From Martelella sp. NC20 (GTDB lineage Bacteria; Pseudomonadota; Alphaproteobacteria; Rhizobiales; Rhizobiaceae), in NCBI RefSeq assembly GCF_013459645.1, contig NZ_CP054861.1, positions 2,964,001-3,028,000 of the forward strand: a stretch of 64,000 nt of DNA, written 5' to 3'. The notes under the pieces are model-generated. The model had not been told where the DNA came from and did no database searches. It saw only the letters and a program-made list of their open reading frames with translations. Positions 28,397-37,512 of the stretch are shown here, one piece after another; the stretch's first letter is position 1; each line of letters starts with the position of its first letter. A program made the position numbers and the translations under genes.

Positions 28397-29701
28397 ATGA
28401 CCAGTCAGACCGCGTTTACCGAGAACTTCTTCAACCGTTCGCTTGCCGACACCGATCCCGCCATCTTCGATGCGATCGGCAAGGAACTCGGTCGTCAGCG
28501 CCACGAGATCGAGCTGATCGCGTCCGAAAACATCGTCTCGCGCGCCGTGCTCGAGGCCCAGGGCTCGATCATGACCAACAAATATGCCGAGGGTTATCCG
28601 GGCAAGCGCTATTACGGCGGCTGCCAGTTTGTCGACATCGCCGAGGAACTGGCGATCGAGCGCGCCAAGAAGCTGTTCGGCGTCGAATATGTCAACGTCC
28701 AGCCGAACTCCGGCTCGCAGATGAACCAGGCCGTGTTCCTGGCGCTGTTGCAGCCGGGCGATACATTCATGGGCCTCGATCTCAATTCGGGCGGTCACCT
28801 GACCCATGGTTCGCCGGTCAACATGTCGGGCAAATGGTTCAACGTCGTCTCCTACGGCGTCAGCAAGGACGATAACCTCATCGATATGGATGAGGTCGCC
28901 CGGAAGGCCGAGGAGCAGCGGCCGAAGCTGATCATTGCGGGCGGCACCGCCTATTCGCGGATCTGGGACTGGAAGCGTTTCCGCGAGATCGCCGATTCGA
29001 TCGGCGCCTATCTGATGGTCGACATGGCCCATATCGCGGGTCTGGTCGCCGGCGGCGTGCATCCGTCTCCGTGTCCGCATGCCCATGTGGTCACCACAAC
29101 CACCCATAAATCGCTGCGCGGCCCGCGCGGCGGCGTGGTGATGACCAATGACGCCGACATTGCCAAGAAGATCAATTCCGCCGTCTTCCCCGGCCTTCAG
29201 GGCGGTCCGCTGATGCACATCATCGCCGCCAAGGCGGTCGCCTTCGGCGAGGCATTGCAGCCCGATTTCAGGCAGTATGCCGAGCAGGTGGTGAAGAACG
29301 CCCGTGCGCTGGCCGGCGCGCTGATGGAAGGCGGCCTCGACGTCGTCTCGGGCGGCACCGACAACCACTCGATGCTGGTCGATCTGCGCAAGAAGAACGC
29401 CACCGGCAAGCGCGCCGAGGCGGCGCTCGGCCGCGCCTACATCACCTGCAACAAGAACGGCATCCCCTTCGATCCGGAAAAACCGTTCGTGACCTCCGGC
29501 GTCCGTCTCGGCACGCCCGCCGGCACCACGCGCGGCTTTACCGAGAAGGAATTCTCCGAGATCGGTTCGCTGATCGTGGAAGTGCTCGACGGGCTGAAGG
29601 AAGCCAACTCCGACGAGGGCAATGCAGCCGTTGAAGCGGCGGTGCGCGACAAGGTGGTCAACCTCACCGAGCGCTTCCCGATGTATGGCTATATGGGCTG
29701 A
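28397..29701 (+). CDS. glyA: Serine hydroxymethyltransferase
   Basis: PLP enzyme interconverting serine and glycine with tetrahydrofolate. The 434 aa protein has the PLP-lysine motif [13 protein letters not shown] (Lys about 238), the early motif [16 protein letters not shown] and the tetramer-type [13 protein letters not shown] good ribosome site (GAGGAG) precedes the ATG. The stop overlaps the nrdR start by one base (TGATG), so the two are probably co-translated. No glycine riboswitch signature was found in the 148 bases upstream. Confidence 0.98.
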   Translation: MTSQTAFTENFFNRSLADTDPAIFDAIGKELGRQRHEIELIASENIVSRAVLEAQGSIMTNKYAEGYPGKRYYGGCQFVDIAEELAIERAKKLFGVEYVNVQPNSGSQMNQAVFLALLQPGDTFMGLDLNSGGHLTHGSPVNMSGKWFNVVSYGVSKDDNLIDMDEVARKAEEQRPKLIIAGGTAYSRIWDWKRFREIADSIGAYLMVDMAHIAGLVAGGVHPSPCPHAHVVTTTTHKSLRGPRGGVVMTNDADIAKKINSAVFPGLQGGPLMHIIAAKAVAFGEALQPDFRQYAEQVVKNARALAGALMEGGLDVVSGGTDNHSMLVDLRKKNATGKRAEAALGRAYITCNKNGIPFDPEKPFVTSGVRLGTPAGTTRGFTEKEFSEIGSLIVEVLDGLKEANSDEGNAAVEAAVRDKVVNLTERFPMYGYMG

Positions 29702-30183
29702 TGCGCTGCCCGTTCTGCAATTCGCCTGATACCCAGGTCAAGGATTCGCGCCCGGCGGAGGACAATACGTCGATCCGCCGCCGGCGCGTCTGTCCGGATT
29801 GCGGCGGGCGCTTCACCACGTTCGAGCGCGTGCAGTTGCGCGAGCTCGTCGTAATCAAGAAGAACGGCCGCAAGGTGCCGTTCGACCGCGACAAGCTGGT
29901 GCGTTCCTTCGATATCGCGCTCCGCAAGCGCCCGGTCGAGCGCGAGAGGATCGAGCGCGCCGTCTCCGGCATCGTGCGCCGCATGGAAAGCTCGGGCGAG
30001 CCGGAGGTGCAGTCGGAGGAAATCGGCCTTCTGGTTCTGGAAGCGCTGAAAAACCTCGACGATGTCGCCTTCGTGCGGTTTGCCTCGGTCTATCGCGATT
30101 TCTCCACGACGGAGGATTTCGAGGAGATCATCGCCGAATTCTCGGCCAAGCTTGCGCGCGAAACCGGCGTCGAGCACGACTGA
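29701..30183 (+). CDS. nrdR: Transcriptional repressor NrdR
   Basis: ATP/dATP-sensing repressor of ribonucleotide reductase genes. The 160 aa protein has an N-terminal zinc ribbon with Cys3, Cys6, Cys31 and Cys34 (CPFC and CPDC), then an ATP-cone domain beginning [20 protein letters not shown]. Length is normal. It is coupled to glyA and followed after 99 bases by nusB. In most rhizobia the riboflavin genes lie between nrdR and nusB; they are absent here. Confidence 0.97.
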   Translation: MRCPFCNSPDTQVKDSRPAEDNTSIRRRRVCPDCGGRFTTFERVQLRELVVIKKNGRKVPFDRDKLVRSFDIALRKRPVERERIERAVSGIVRRMESSGEPEVQSEEIGLLVLEALKNLDDVAFVRFASVYRDFSTTEDFEEIIAEFSAKLARETGVEHD

Positions 30184-30282
30184 AATCAACCAAAACACTT
30201 GCAAGCAGCGCGCGCGCATGTTTAAGCGGCGCAAGAGAAGTCCGCATCGCGGCCGCATCCTTGTCGGAATGCGAGGAGTATC

Positions 30283-30750
30283 ATGACCACGGAAAAGACC
30301 GCCAATCAGCGGGGTGCTGCACGCCTCGCCGCCGTTCAGGCCCTCTATCAGATGGATATCGGCGGAACCGCGCTCGCCGATGTGCTGGCCGAATACGAGG
30401 TCTACCGCCTCGGCAAGGAGGTCGACGGCGACACCTATCTGAAGGCCGATCCGGGCTGGTTCCGCTCGATCGTCACCGGCGTCGTCAAGGACCAGAAGAA
30501 ACTCGACCCGATGATCGCCGGCGCGATCTCGGAAGGCTGGACGCTGTCGCGGCTCGATTCGACGCTTCTCGCCATTTTGCGCGCCGGCGTATTCGAAATC
30601 ACGTCGAAGCCCGATGTGCCGACCGCCGTCATCGTCACCGAATATGTCGAAATCGCCACCGCCTTCTTCGAGGGCGACGAGGGCAAGCTGGTGAACGCGG
30701 TGCTGGACCGCATCGCGCGGCGCGAACGCGGCGAGCGCAAGGCTAACTGA
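30283..30750 (+). CDS. nusB: Transcription antitermination factor NusB
   Basis: RNA-binding antitermination factor acting with NusE (S10) on rRNA operons. The 155 aa helical protein begins [20 protein letters not shown] and ends with the family segment [20 protein letters not shown] followed by [17 protein letters not shown] precedes the ATG. It is the last gene of the glyA-nrdR-nusB group; transcription probably continues from glyA but a separate promoter in the 99-base gap is possible. Confidence 0.97.
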   Translation: MTTEKTANQRGAARLAAVQALYQMDIGGTALADVLAEYEVYRLGKEVDGDTYLKADPGWFRSIVTGVVKDQKKLDPMIAGAISEGWTLSRLDSTLLAILRAGVFEITSKPDVPTAVIVTEYVEIATAFFEGDEGKLVNAVLDRIARRERGERKAN

Positions 30751-30760
30751 TTCTGAACGC

Positions 30761-30835
30761 CTATTCCCCGAGCGCGATGCCTTCGCGCCGGCCCCGCCGG
30801 GGATAATAGCGCGCGTCCAGCAAAAGCGGACAACG
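30761..30835 (-). pseudogene. Possible gene-end remnant
   Basis: Minus-strand frame ending in a TAG at 30761 reads LDARYYPRRGRREGIALGE at its C-terminus. This looks like a conserved protein tail with a basic, DPRR-like pattern, but upstream the frame has no recognisable domain, start or ribosome site. It may be a decayed gene end or chance. The rest of 30751-30956 shows nothing else. Confidence 0.25.
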
Positions 30836-30956
30836 GCTTTGCGTCGGGACACGTGTAATCCAGATACAGTGTATCGTGGGGTCGAGATTGCGTCGGGGCC
30901 GTCGGCAAAATCCGGTCCGCATCGACGCCGGTTGATTGCCTTTTCCGTCACAAGCT

Positions 30957-32438
30957 TCAGCGCCCGACAACAGCCCGTTTTACCGCTGCATCGATCAGTT
31001 CTATCCCGCGCGGAATATCGGCGGAATCGATCGAGCCGTAGCCGAGCCGGAACAGCGGGCAGGGCTCTGGCGGGTTTTCGAAGAATACCGCGCCCGGCTC
31101 GATCAACACGCCGTCGGCCTTCAGATCCTCGGCGAGTTGAGCGCTGTCGAGCCCGTCGGGCCCCCTCAGCCACACGCTGGCGCCGCCGGCGACCGCCGCG
31201 CTTTCGAGCGTGAGGCAGCTCTTCGCCAGCGCCTGTTCCAGCACCGCGCGCCGCTTCACCATCGCTCCGCGGAGCCGGACGATATGGGCGTCATAATGGC
31301 CTAGCGCCAGAAAATAGGCGGTGATGCGCTGCAGGTGGCCGGGCGGGTGGCGCAGCAGCATTGTCCGCAATGCCCGCGCCTTGGCGATGAACGGGGCGGG
31401 CGCCACCAGATAGCCGATCCTGAGGCCCGGAAACAGCGACTTCGAGAAACTGCCGATATAGAGGACGCGTCCCTGGGTATCGAGCGATTTCAGCGCCGGC
31501 GCCGACGGGCCGAGATAGGACATCTCGAAATCGTAGTCGTCCTCCACGATCACGAAATCCCGGGCCGCCGCGCGGTTCAGCAGATCCTGACGGCGGCCAA
31601 GCGGCATGGTCGAGCCGGTGGGGATATGGTGGCTCGGGGTGATCATCACCAACCTTGTGTCTTCCGGCAGCGTTTCCGGATTGAGCCCCAGCCCATCGAC
31701 CGGCAGGAAGGTGGTCGGGCTTTGCGACCGGCGCAGCGTCTCGGCGATATCGGGGTAGCCCGGCTCCTCGGTGACGGCCGGCCGGTCGGCGCGGCACAGG
31801 AGTTCGACCGCGATATAAAGCGCATTCTGCGCGCCGAGCGTGACCAGCACCTCATCCGGCCGGGCATGGATGCCGCGCCGGGGCAATGTGTTGGAACAGA
31901 TGTAGTCGATCAGCAACGGATCGTCGCTGCCGTAGCGATCGGTCGAAAGTTCGGCGAAATCGCGGCTGCCGAGCGCGCGGCGGGCGCAGTCGCGCCAGGC
32001 GTGGTGATCGAAAAGGCGCGGATCGGGCTGGCCATAGATGAACGGATAGCGATAGCTGCGCCAGTCCGCCGGCTTGCGGATGACGCGCCGCGGCGGCGGA
32101 TGACCGGAAAGCCAGTGGCCCCAGTCGAGCGGCTTGTCGCCGGCGGTCATGCCGGCGACCTTCAGCTTGCGGTGAGGGGCGGTGGCGGCGACCGCCACGC
32201 CCGAGCGCGGCCGGGTTTCGAGATAACCCTGGCCGACAAGCTCCTGATAGACCAGCGTCACCGTCATGCGCGACAGGCCGAGCGTTTCGGCAAGCTTCCG
32301 GCTGGAAGGCAGGCGGGTGCCGGGTCGCGCGCTGCTTTCCAGGATCGCGCGCACCAATGCCGCGGCGAGCCGTCCCTGCAGGGTCGGCGCGTCGGTGGCG
32401 CGCAGGAAAATGCTTTCGGCGGCGATGGTGTTTTTCAT
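30957..32438 (-). CDS. tauR: MocR-type PLP-dependent regulator, probable TauR
   Basis: A 493 aa fusion of an N-terminal GntR winged HTH (SSRKLAETLGLSRMTVTLVY, about residues 45-64) and a C-terminal fold-type I aminotransferase domain with VIVEDDYDFEMSY and the PLP-lysine in YIGSFSKSLFPGLRIGY. MocR regulators sense amines or amino acids through PLP. Divergence from the taurine uptake and degradation genes identifies it as TauR, the taurine-responsive activator known from Rhodobacter. Two CTGGAC repeats directly abut its start codon. Confidence 0.85.
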   Translation of the reverse strand: MKNTIAAESIFLRATDAPTLQGRLAAALVRAILESSARPGTRLPSSRKLAETLGLSRMTVTLVYQELVGQGYLETRPRSGVAVAATAPHRKLKVAGMTAGDKPLDWGHWLSGHPPPRRVIRKPADWRSYRYPFIYGQPDPRLFDHHAWRDCARRALGSRDFAELSTDRYGSDDPLLIDYICSNTLPRRGIHARPDEVLVTLGAQNALYIAVELLCRADRPAVTEEPGYPDIAETLRRSQSPTTFLPVDGLGLNPETLPEDTRLVMITPSHHIPTGSTMPLGRRQDLLNRAAARDFVIVEDDYDFEMSYLGPSAPALKSLDTQGRVLYIGSFSKSLFPGLRIGYLVAPAPFIAKARALRTMLLRHPPGHLQRITAYFLALGHYDAHIVRLRGAMVKRRAVLEQALAKSCLTLESAAVAGGASVWLRGPDGLDSAQLAEDLKADGVLIEPGAVFFENPPEPCPLFRLGYGSIDSADIPRGIELIDAAVKRAVVGR

Positions 32439-32470
32439 CTGGACCTAACGAAGCTGCGATCTGGACATAT
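32439..32470 (+). promoter_or_regulatory. Probable TauR operator (direct repeats)
   Basis: CTGGACCTAA (32439-32448) and CTGGACATAT (32461-32470), starting 22 bases apart, i.e. two DNA turns on the same face. The first is an exact match to the CTGGACYTAA direct repeats I recall for Rhodobacter capsulatus TauR. They lie between tauR and the TRAP genes, immediately at the tauR start, so binding could activate the transporter operon and repress tauR itself. Confidence 0.65.
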
Positions 32471-32561
32471 CGCGGAACGGCGCTTGCTGCAATCTTGCCG
32501 AATGTCAAACGACCGCGAACCAAACGCAGCGGCGTATTTATCCAAAGTAGGGGACTGACAA

Positions 32562-33563
32562 ATGACCATTCTCACCCGTTTTGTGACCGGCGCCGTGGCC
32601 GCTCTCGCTCTCAGCCTGCCGGCCGCCGCCACCGAATACCGCATCGCCGTCGGCGATGGCGCGGGCGGCACCCAGGAAGCGCTCGGCAAGGCGTTCGTTG
32701 CAGCGCTGGAAGAGCAGTCCGGCGGCGAAATGACCGGCAAGCTGTTCCTCAACGGCCAGCTCGGCGATGAGCAGGACACCGTGACGGCGGCTGCCACCGG
32801 CACGCTCGACTTCTCGATCCTCGCGATCAACAACATCACCCCGTTCTCGCCCTCCGTCGGCACGCTGACGCTGCCTTACGTGATCCTCAGCCAGGACGAC
32901 GCCGAAAAGCTGACCCAGGGCGAGATCGGCCAGCAGATGATCGAACAGACCATCGAGGATGCCGGCGTACGGATCATCGGCTGGGCCTATTCCGGCTTCC
33001 GGGTTCTGACCAATTCCAAGAAGCCCGTCTCGACCGTGGACGATCTGCAGGGCCTGGTGATCCGCGTTCCGAAGAACGAGATCATGATCGAGACCTACAA
33101 GAGCTGGGGCGTCAACCCGACGCCGATGGCATGGGGCGAAACCTTTGCAGCCCTTCAGCAGAAGGTCGTCGACGGTCAGGACAATCCCTACATGACCGTC
33201 TATGCGATGAAGTTCGACGAGGTGCAGAAATATATCACCAACCTGCACTACATCTTCTCGATCGAGCCGCTGATCGTCTCCGAGGCGCTGTTTGAAAGCC
33301 TCTCGGAAGAAGAGCAGCAGCAGGTGCTGGCAGCGGGCGAAGCCGCGACCCAGGCCTCGTCGGCATTCCTGAAGGCGGAAGAGTCCAAGATCCGCGAAGA
33401 ACTCGTCAGCCGCGGCATGGAGATCATCGATCCCGCCGATGGCGAAAAGGCGTTCATCGATCTCGCCACCACGGCCGTCTGGCCGCAGTTCTACGAGCAG
33501 ATCGGCGGCAAGGAAGTGCTGGACAACGTGCTGACCTCGCTTGGTCGCGAACCGGCGAAGTAA
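32562..33563 (+). CDS. tauK: TRAP transporter substrate-binding protein, probable taurine receptor
   Basis: Periplasmic DctP-type receptor, 333 aa, with a signal peptide (MTILTRFVTGAVAALALSLP plus AAA). Family segments: GRLFLNGQLGDEQDTVTAAA-like stretch at about 65-84 (KLFLNGQLGDEQDTV), the arginine-bearing VIRVPKNEIMIETYKSWG (conserved ligand arginine), and PTPMAWGETFAALQQKVVDG. The neighbours (TauR-like regulator, TauXY-like enzyme, Xsc) point to taurine as ligand; the symbol follows the tauKLM naming used for the TRAP genes of other taurine degraders and is by context. Confidence 0.82.
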   Translation: MTILTRFVTGAVAALALSLPAAATEYRIAVGDGAGGTQEALGKAFVAALEEQSGGEMTGKLFLNGQLGDEQDTVTAAATGTLDFSILAINNITPFSPSVGTLTLPYVILSQDDAEKLTQGEIGQQMIEQTIEDAGVRIIGWAYSGFRVLTNSKKPVSTVDDLQGLVIRVPKNEIMIETYKSWGVNPTPMAWGETFAALQQKVVDGQDNPYMTVYAMKFDEVQKYITNLHYIFSIEPLIVSEALFESLSEEEQQQVLAAGEAATQASSAFLKAEESKIREELVSRGMEIIDPADGEKAFIDLATTAVWPQFYEQIGGKEVLDNVLTSLGREPAK

Positions 33564-33600
33564 CGGGGCAGGGGCGCGCTTTTGGTTTGCGACAATGCTC

Positions 33601-33697
33601 CCTCTCCGCGTCATGCTCGGGCTTGACCCGAGGGTCCAGGCAGCCTGTTCCGTGTCGCCTGGATGCTCGGGTCAAGCCCGAGCATGACACGAGAGGA
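33601..33697. repeat. Long inverted repeat between the TRAP receptor and membrane genes
   Basis: About 39 bases (33601-33640) beginning CCTCTCCGCGTCATGCTCGG are nearly the reverse complement of 33656-33697, leaving a loop of about 15 bases. Each arm also contains the shorter palindrome CTCGGGCTTGACCCGAG. The TGTCATGCTCGGGCTTGACC type is a common alphaproteobacterial intergenic repeat. In mRNA it would form a very stable hairpin, so it may stabilise the receptor message or reduce read-through into the permease genes. Confidence 0.85.
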
Positions 33698-33778
33698 GGA
33701 GGGCGCAGGCCGTAAACCGATAGCGTATCGCGCCCCTTTCCGCCTTCGCCTTCAACGCCCTATCCTCCCGAGGCCCCC

Positions 33779-34336
33779 ATGTCCGCGTTCTGGTTATTTG
33801 TCGACAAGTTCGAAAGCCATGTCTGCCGCGTGCTTCTGGCCGTGTTCGTGACGCTTCTGTTCGTACAGATCGTCGCCCGCCAGTTGTTCGGCTTCTCGAT
33901 CACCTGGATCGAGGAACTTTCGGTCATCCTTTTCGTCTGGTTTGCCTATTTCGGCGCGTCCTATGCCGCGCGGATCGCGGCGCATAACCGCGTCACTTTC
34001 CAGTTGAACGCGATGTCGCGCGAAAAGGCCCGTATCGTCGAGGCGATCGGCGATGCGTTCTGGATCGCCTTCAACATCGTTTTCATCATCGAATCGATCG
34101 ATTTCATCGGCCGCCTGAAGCCGTTCGTGAAGGCCCAGACGCTTGGCTGGGAGATGCGCTACATCTATCTGGCGCTGCCGATCGCGTTCACGCTGATGAC
34201 GATCCGCATCCTTCAGGTCAATTACATGAAACTGGTGATGGGCATCGATCCGGCCGATCCGGACAGAGCGAGCGTCGAGGCCGCGATGGAATTTGCCGCC
34301 GACGAACAGCGCGCCTATGACCGGAGGCATCCCTGA
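33779..34336 (+). CDS. tauL: TRAP transporter small permease (DctQ type)
   Basis: A 185 aa inner-membrane subunit with four transmembrane helices. It shows the DctQ pattern: FVTLLFVQIVARQLFGFSIT, WIEELSVILFVWFAYFGASY (the conserved W-x-EE) and the polar RIAAHNRVTFQL loop. The protein carries a charged C-terminal tail. Its stop overlaps the large permease start (TGATG). The gap of 215 bases from the receptor gene contains a strong inverted repeat. Confidence 0.88.
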   Translation: MSAFWLFVDKFESHVCRVLLAVFVTLLFVQIVARQLFGFSITWIEELSVILFVWFAYFGASYAARIAAHNRVTFQLNAMSREKARIVEAIGDAFWIAFNIVFIIESIDFIGRLKPFVKAQTLGWEMRYIYLALPIAFTLMTIRILQVNYMKLVMGIDPADPDRASVEAAMEFAADEQRAYDRRHP

Positions 34337-35676
34337 TGGACGGCTGGCTCATCGAAATTCTGTTCGGATCGTTCTTCGGCCTGCTGTTGCTCGGCGCGCC
34401 GATCACCGTGGCGCTCGGCGTCGCCTCGCTGGTTGCCATGCTCTATCTCGGCGACAACCCGATCAAGATGGTGCAGATGGCATGGTCGTCGGTGGGCTCC
34501 TTCCCGCTGATGGCGCTGCCCGCCTTCATTCTTGCCGGCGCGCTGATGGAAGCGGCCGGTCTCTCGCGCCGGCTGATCGCGTTCGCGGAAAGCCTCGCCG
34601 GTCCGTTTACCGGCGGGCTCGGCGCTGCGACCGTCATGGCCTGTCTGTTCTTCGGCGCGATCTCGGGCTCCGGCCCGGCAACGACGGCTGCCGTCGGCAT
34701 GCTGATGATCCCGGCGATGGCCCGTCAGGGCTATGGCCCCGGCTATGCGGCCTCGGTCACGGCGGCGGCGGGCGGTCTCGGCATCATCATTCCGCCCTCG
34801 ATCCCGATGGTGATTTTCGGCATTTCGGCGATGGGCATGCAGCCGCCGCCGGAAGCGGTCGAGATGCATGGCGCATTCCAGTCGGTGTCGATCTCCAAGC
34901 TGTTCATCGCCGGCGTCCTGCCGGGCGTGGTGATGGCGGGCGGCCTTCTGACCATGAACTATATCCGCTGCCGGATTCGCGGCTTCCACGGTTCGGATGA
35001 ACCGTTTTCGCTGCGCCGCGTCGCCAGCGCCGGCTATCACGGCTTCTGGGCATTGCTTGCGCCGGTGGTGATCCTCGGCGGCATTTATTCGGGCTATTTC
35101 ACGCCGACCGAGGCCGCGATCGTGGCGATCTTCTACACGCTGTTCGTGGGCGCGGTGATCTATCGTGAACTCGATGTCCGTCAGGTGATCAAGTCGCTCG
35201 ACACCACCACCTGGCTTGCGGGCCGCGTGTTGCTGGTGCTGTTTGCGGCAACGATCTTCGGCCGGCTTCTGGTCGAAAACGACGTGCCGGGCGTGATCGC
35301 CGGCGGCATCCTGTCGCTGACCGACAATCTCTATGTGATCTGGGCCATGGTCATCGGCCTGCTGCTGATCATCGGCATGTTCATGGAGACGCTGGCGGCG
35401 ATCATGATCCTGGTGCCGGTGATGCTGCCGGTCGCCTACATGATGGGCATCGACCCGATCCATTTCGGCATCGTGATGATCTGTACGCTGTCGGTCGGCT
35501 TCCAGACCCCGCCGCTTGGCGAGAACCTGTTCATCGCATCCGGCATTTCCGGGATCTCGATCGAGCGGATCAGCCTGCGCGCGATCCCGTTCGCGATCGC
35601 CTCGGTGATCGCAATCTTCATAATCGCCAGCTTCCCGGCAATCTCCCTCTGGCTGCCGCGAATGATGGGCTACTAG
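34336..35676 (+). CDS. tauM: TRAP transporter large permease (DctM type)
   Basis: A 446 aa sodium-coupled transport subunit with about 12 transmembrane segments. Family signatures include FPLMALPAFILAGALMEAAG, FFGAISGSGPATTAAVG (about residues 95-111), AAAGGLGIIIPPSIPMVIFG and the C-terminal ICTLSVGFQTPPLGENLFIA. It is longer by about 20 residues than DctM of Rhodobacter because of a loop near 150-165. Coupled to the small permease by one-base overlap. Confidence 0.92.
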   Translation: MDGWLIEILFGSFFGLLLLGAPITVALGVASLVAMLYLGDNPIKMVQMAWSSVGSFPLMALPAFILAGALMEAAGLSRRLIAFAESLAGPFTGGLGAATVMACLFFGAISGSGPATTAAVGMLMIPAMARQGYGPGYAASVTAAAGGLGIIIPPSIPMVIFGISAMGMQPPPEAVEMHGAFQSVSISKLFIAGVLPGVVMAGGLLTMNYIRCRIRGFHGSDEPFSLRRVASAGYHGFWALLAPVVILGGIYSGYFTPTEAAIVAIFYTLFVGAVIYRELDVRQVIKSLDTTTWLAGRVLLVLFAATIFGRLLVENDVPGVIAGGILSLTDNLYVIWAMVIGLLLIIGMFMETLAAIMILVPVMLPVAYMMGIDPIHFGIVMICTLSVGFQTPPLGENLFIASGISGISIERISLRAIPFAIASVIAIFIIASFPAISLWLPRMMGY

Positions 35677-35692
35677 GGCAAGGAAAACTCCC

Positions 35693-36097
35693 ATGACTGC
35701 AACAAAACCGAAACTTTCCGCAGACGACCTGAAGGCGACATTCGATGCCTTCAACCGCCACGATATCGACGGGGTCATGACCCATTTCGCCGATGACTGC
35801 GTGTTCTTCACCGTCGCCGGCGATCACGAATACGGCAACCGGATCGAAGGCAAGGACGCGATCGCCAAGGCGTTCGTCGGTGTGTGGACAGCGATGCCGG
35901 ACGTTCAGTGGGCCGATCACAGCCATTTCCTGTCCGAGGACGGCACGCGCGGCGTCAGCCAGTGGACCTTCCGCGCCACCAACCCCGACGGCTCCCGCAC
36001 CGAGGTGCAGGGCGTCGATCTGTTCCGGATCCGCGACGGCCGGATCGTCGAGAAGCAGGCGATCCGCAAGCAGCGCCCTGCCATACCCGCCAAGTGA
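35693..36097 (+). CDS. tauX: NTF2/SnoaL-like protein, probable taurine dehydrogenase small subunit
   Basis: A 134 aa NTF2-like cone-fold protein: DDLKATFDAFNRHDIDGVMT, FFTVAGDHEYGNRIEGKDAI, DLFRIRDGRIVEKQAIRKQR. Alone it would be called a SnoaL-like or ketosteroid-isomerase-like protein. Its position directly before an FAD oxidoreductase and xsc matches TauX, the small partner of TauY in Paracoccus, Rhodobacter and Sinorhizobium as I recall. Whether it is catalytic or a binding partner is not known from the sequence. Confidence 0.72.
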   Translation: MTATKPKLSADDLKATFDAFNRHDIDGVMTHFADDCVFFTVAGDHEYGNRIEGKDAIAKAFVGVWTAMPDVQWADHSHFLSEDGTRGVSQWTFRATNPDGSRTEVQGVDLFRIRDGRIVEKQAIRKQRPAIPAK

Positions 36098-36109
36098 TGT
36101 GAGACGATC

Positions 36110-37501
36110 ATGCAGGTCAATGAGAAACGCCTGGGATCGAAACCCTTCGATCCGCATTATGATCCCCTGACCGCCCGCGCCATCGGGCCGGGCAGCGATT
36201 ACGCGCCGACCTACTGGATCGGCACGGCCGGTGAAGTGCCCGAGGACGACGGACCCGTCGCCGGCGACATGGACGTCGATGCGGTGGTGATCGGCTCCGG
36301 CTATACCGGGCTTTCGACGGCCATACACCTTGCCAGGATGCACGGCATCAAGGCGACCGTGCTGGAGGCCAACGGCGTTGCCTATGGCTGCTCCACCCGC
36401 AATGGCGGCCAGGCGCAGATCAGCTCGGGCCGGCTGAAGCGCAGCCAGTGGATCGAGCGCTGGGGCCTCGACACGGCGCGCGCCCTGCACGACGAGATCG
36501 TCGAGGCCTTCGACCTGTTTCGCGGGCTTATCCGCGACCATGCAATCGCCTGCGAGCCGCAGGATGGCGGGCATTATTACATCGCTCACAAGGCGTCGGC
36601 GATGCCGTCGCTGGAGGCCGAAACGCGTCTGCTCAATGACAGGTTCGGCTATGGCGCACGGATGCTTGGCCGTGAGGAAGTCCATGAAACGGTCGCCCGC
36701 GATATGGAGGCCCACGGCGCGATGTGGGAGCCGGACGGCACCGGCATTCACGCCGCCAAGCTCGCCTTCGGTTATCTGCGGGTCGCCCGCGAACTCGGCG
36801 CGAAGGTTCACACCGACAGCCCGGTTCAGGGCTGGGAATACAGGAACGGCGTCCACCATCTGAAGACCCCGGGCGGCGTTGTGCGCACCAAGCGCGTGGC
36901 CGTTGCCACGGCCGCCTACGCGCCGCGCGGCCTGCATCCACGCGTCAAGGATCGGCTGCTGCCGATCATGTCGAACAGCGTCGTCACAAGGGTCCTGACC
37001 GATGACGAACTGCAATCCGTCGGCATCAAGAAGTTGTCGCCCCTGACCGACACCCGCACGCTGCGCAACTACTACCGCCTGCTGCCGGACAACCGGTTGC
37101 AGATCGGCTCTCGCGCGGCGATCACCGGGCGGGACGCTTCCAACCCGGCGCATCTGAAGGGGCTTTGCGATGCGATGGCGCGCAAGTTCCCGGCGCTTGC
37201 CGGCATTGAACTCGATTACAGCTGGTGGGGCTGGGTCGATGTTTCCCACGACATGATGCCGCGCATCACCGGCATGCCGGATCTGCCCGGCGCCTATTAC
37301 GCGCTCGGCTATGGCGGCAACGGGGTGATGTATTCGGCCATGGCCGGCCGCCGCATGGCGCAGCTCGTGGCCGGCGAGCCGATCCCCGACCTTCCGATCT
37401 ACGGCTCGGAACTGAAACACGAGGGCTGGAAAACGCCCTTCCGCCGGCTCGGACAATGGGGCCTCTACCAACTTTATCACTACCGTGACGAACGGACTTA
37501 A
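36110..37501 (+). CDS. tauY: FAD-dependent oxidoreductase, probable taurine dehydrogenase large subunit
   Basis: A 463 aa DAO-family flavoprotein. The dinucleotide motif is VVIGSGYTGLSTAIHLARMH (about residues 60-79), followed by the typical VLEANGVAYGCSTRNGGQAQ. The C-terminal ALGYGGNGVMYSAMAGRRMA completes the FAD site. Close relatives oxidise primary amines such as gamma-glutamylputrescine (PuuB). Between a TauX-like gene and xsc it is best read as TauY, deaminating taurine to sulfoacetaldehyde with electrons passed to a cytochrome or quinone acceptor. Amine specificity is by context. Confidence 0.8.
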   Translation: MQVNEKRLGSKPFDPHYDPLTARAIGPGSDYAPTYWIGTAGEVPEDDGPVAGDMDVDAVVIGSGYTGLSTAIHLARMHGIKATVLEANGVAYGCSTRNGGQAQISSGRLKRSQWIERWGLDTARALHDEIVEAFDLFRGLIRDHAIACEPQDGGHYYIAHKASAMPSLEAETRLLNDRFGYGARMLGREEVHETVARDMEAHGAMWEPDGTGIHAAKLAFGYLRVARELGAKVHTDSPVQGWEYRNGVHHLKTPGGVVRTKRVAVATAAYAPRGLHPRVKDRLLPIMSNSVVTRVLTDDELQSVGIKKLSPLTDTRTLRNYYRLLPDNRLQIGSRAAITGRDASNPAHLKGLCDAMARKFPALAGIELDYSWWGWVDVSHDMMPRITGMPDLPGAYYALGYGGNGVMYSAMAGRRMAQLVAGEPIPDLPIYGSELKHEGWKTPFRRLGQWGLYQLYHYRDERT

Positions 37502-37512
37502 GGAAAACACCG

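Noticed and set aside
34315..35811. 498 aa minus-strand ORF opposite the TRAP large permease
   Set aside because: Same antisense artefact; the plus strand encodes a clear DctM protein with all family signatures.
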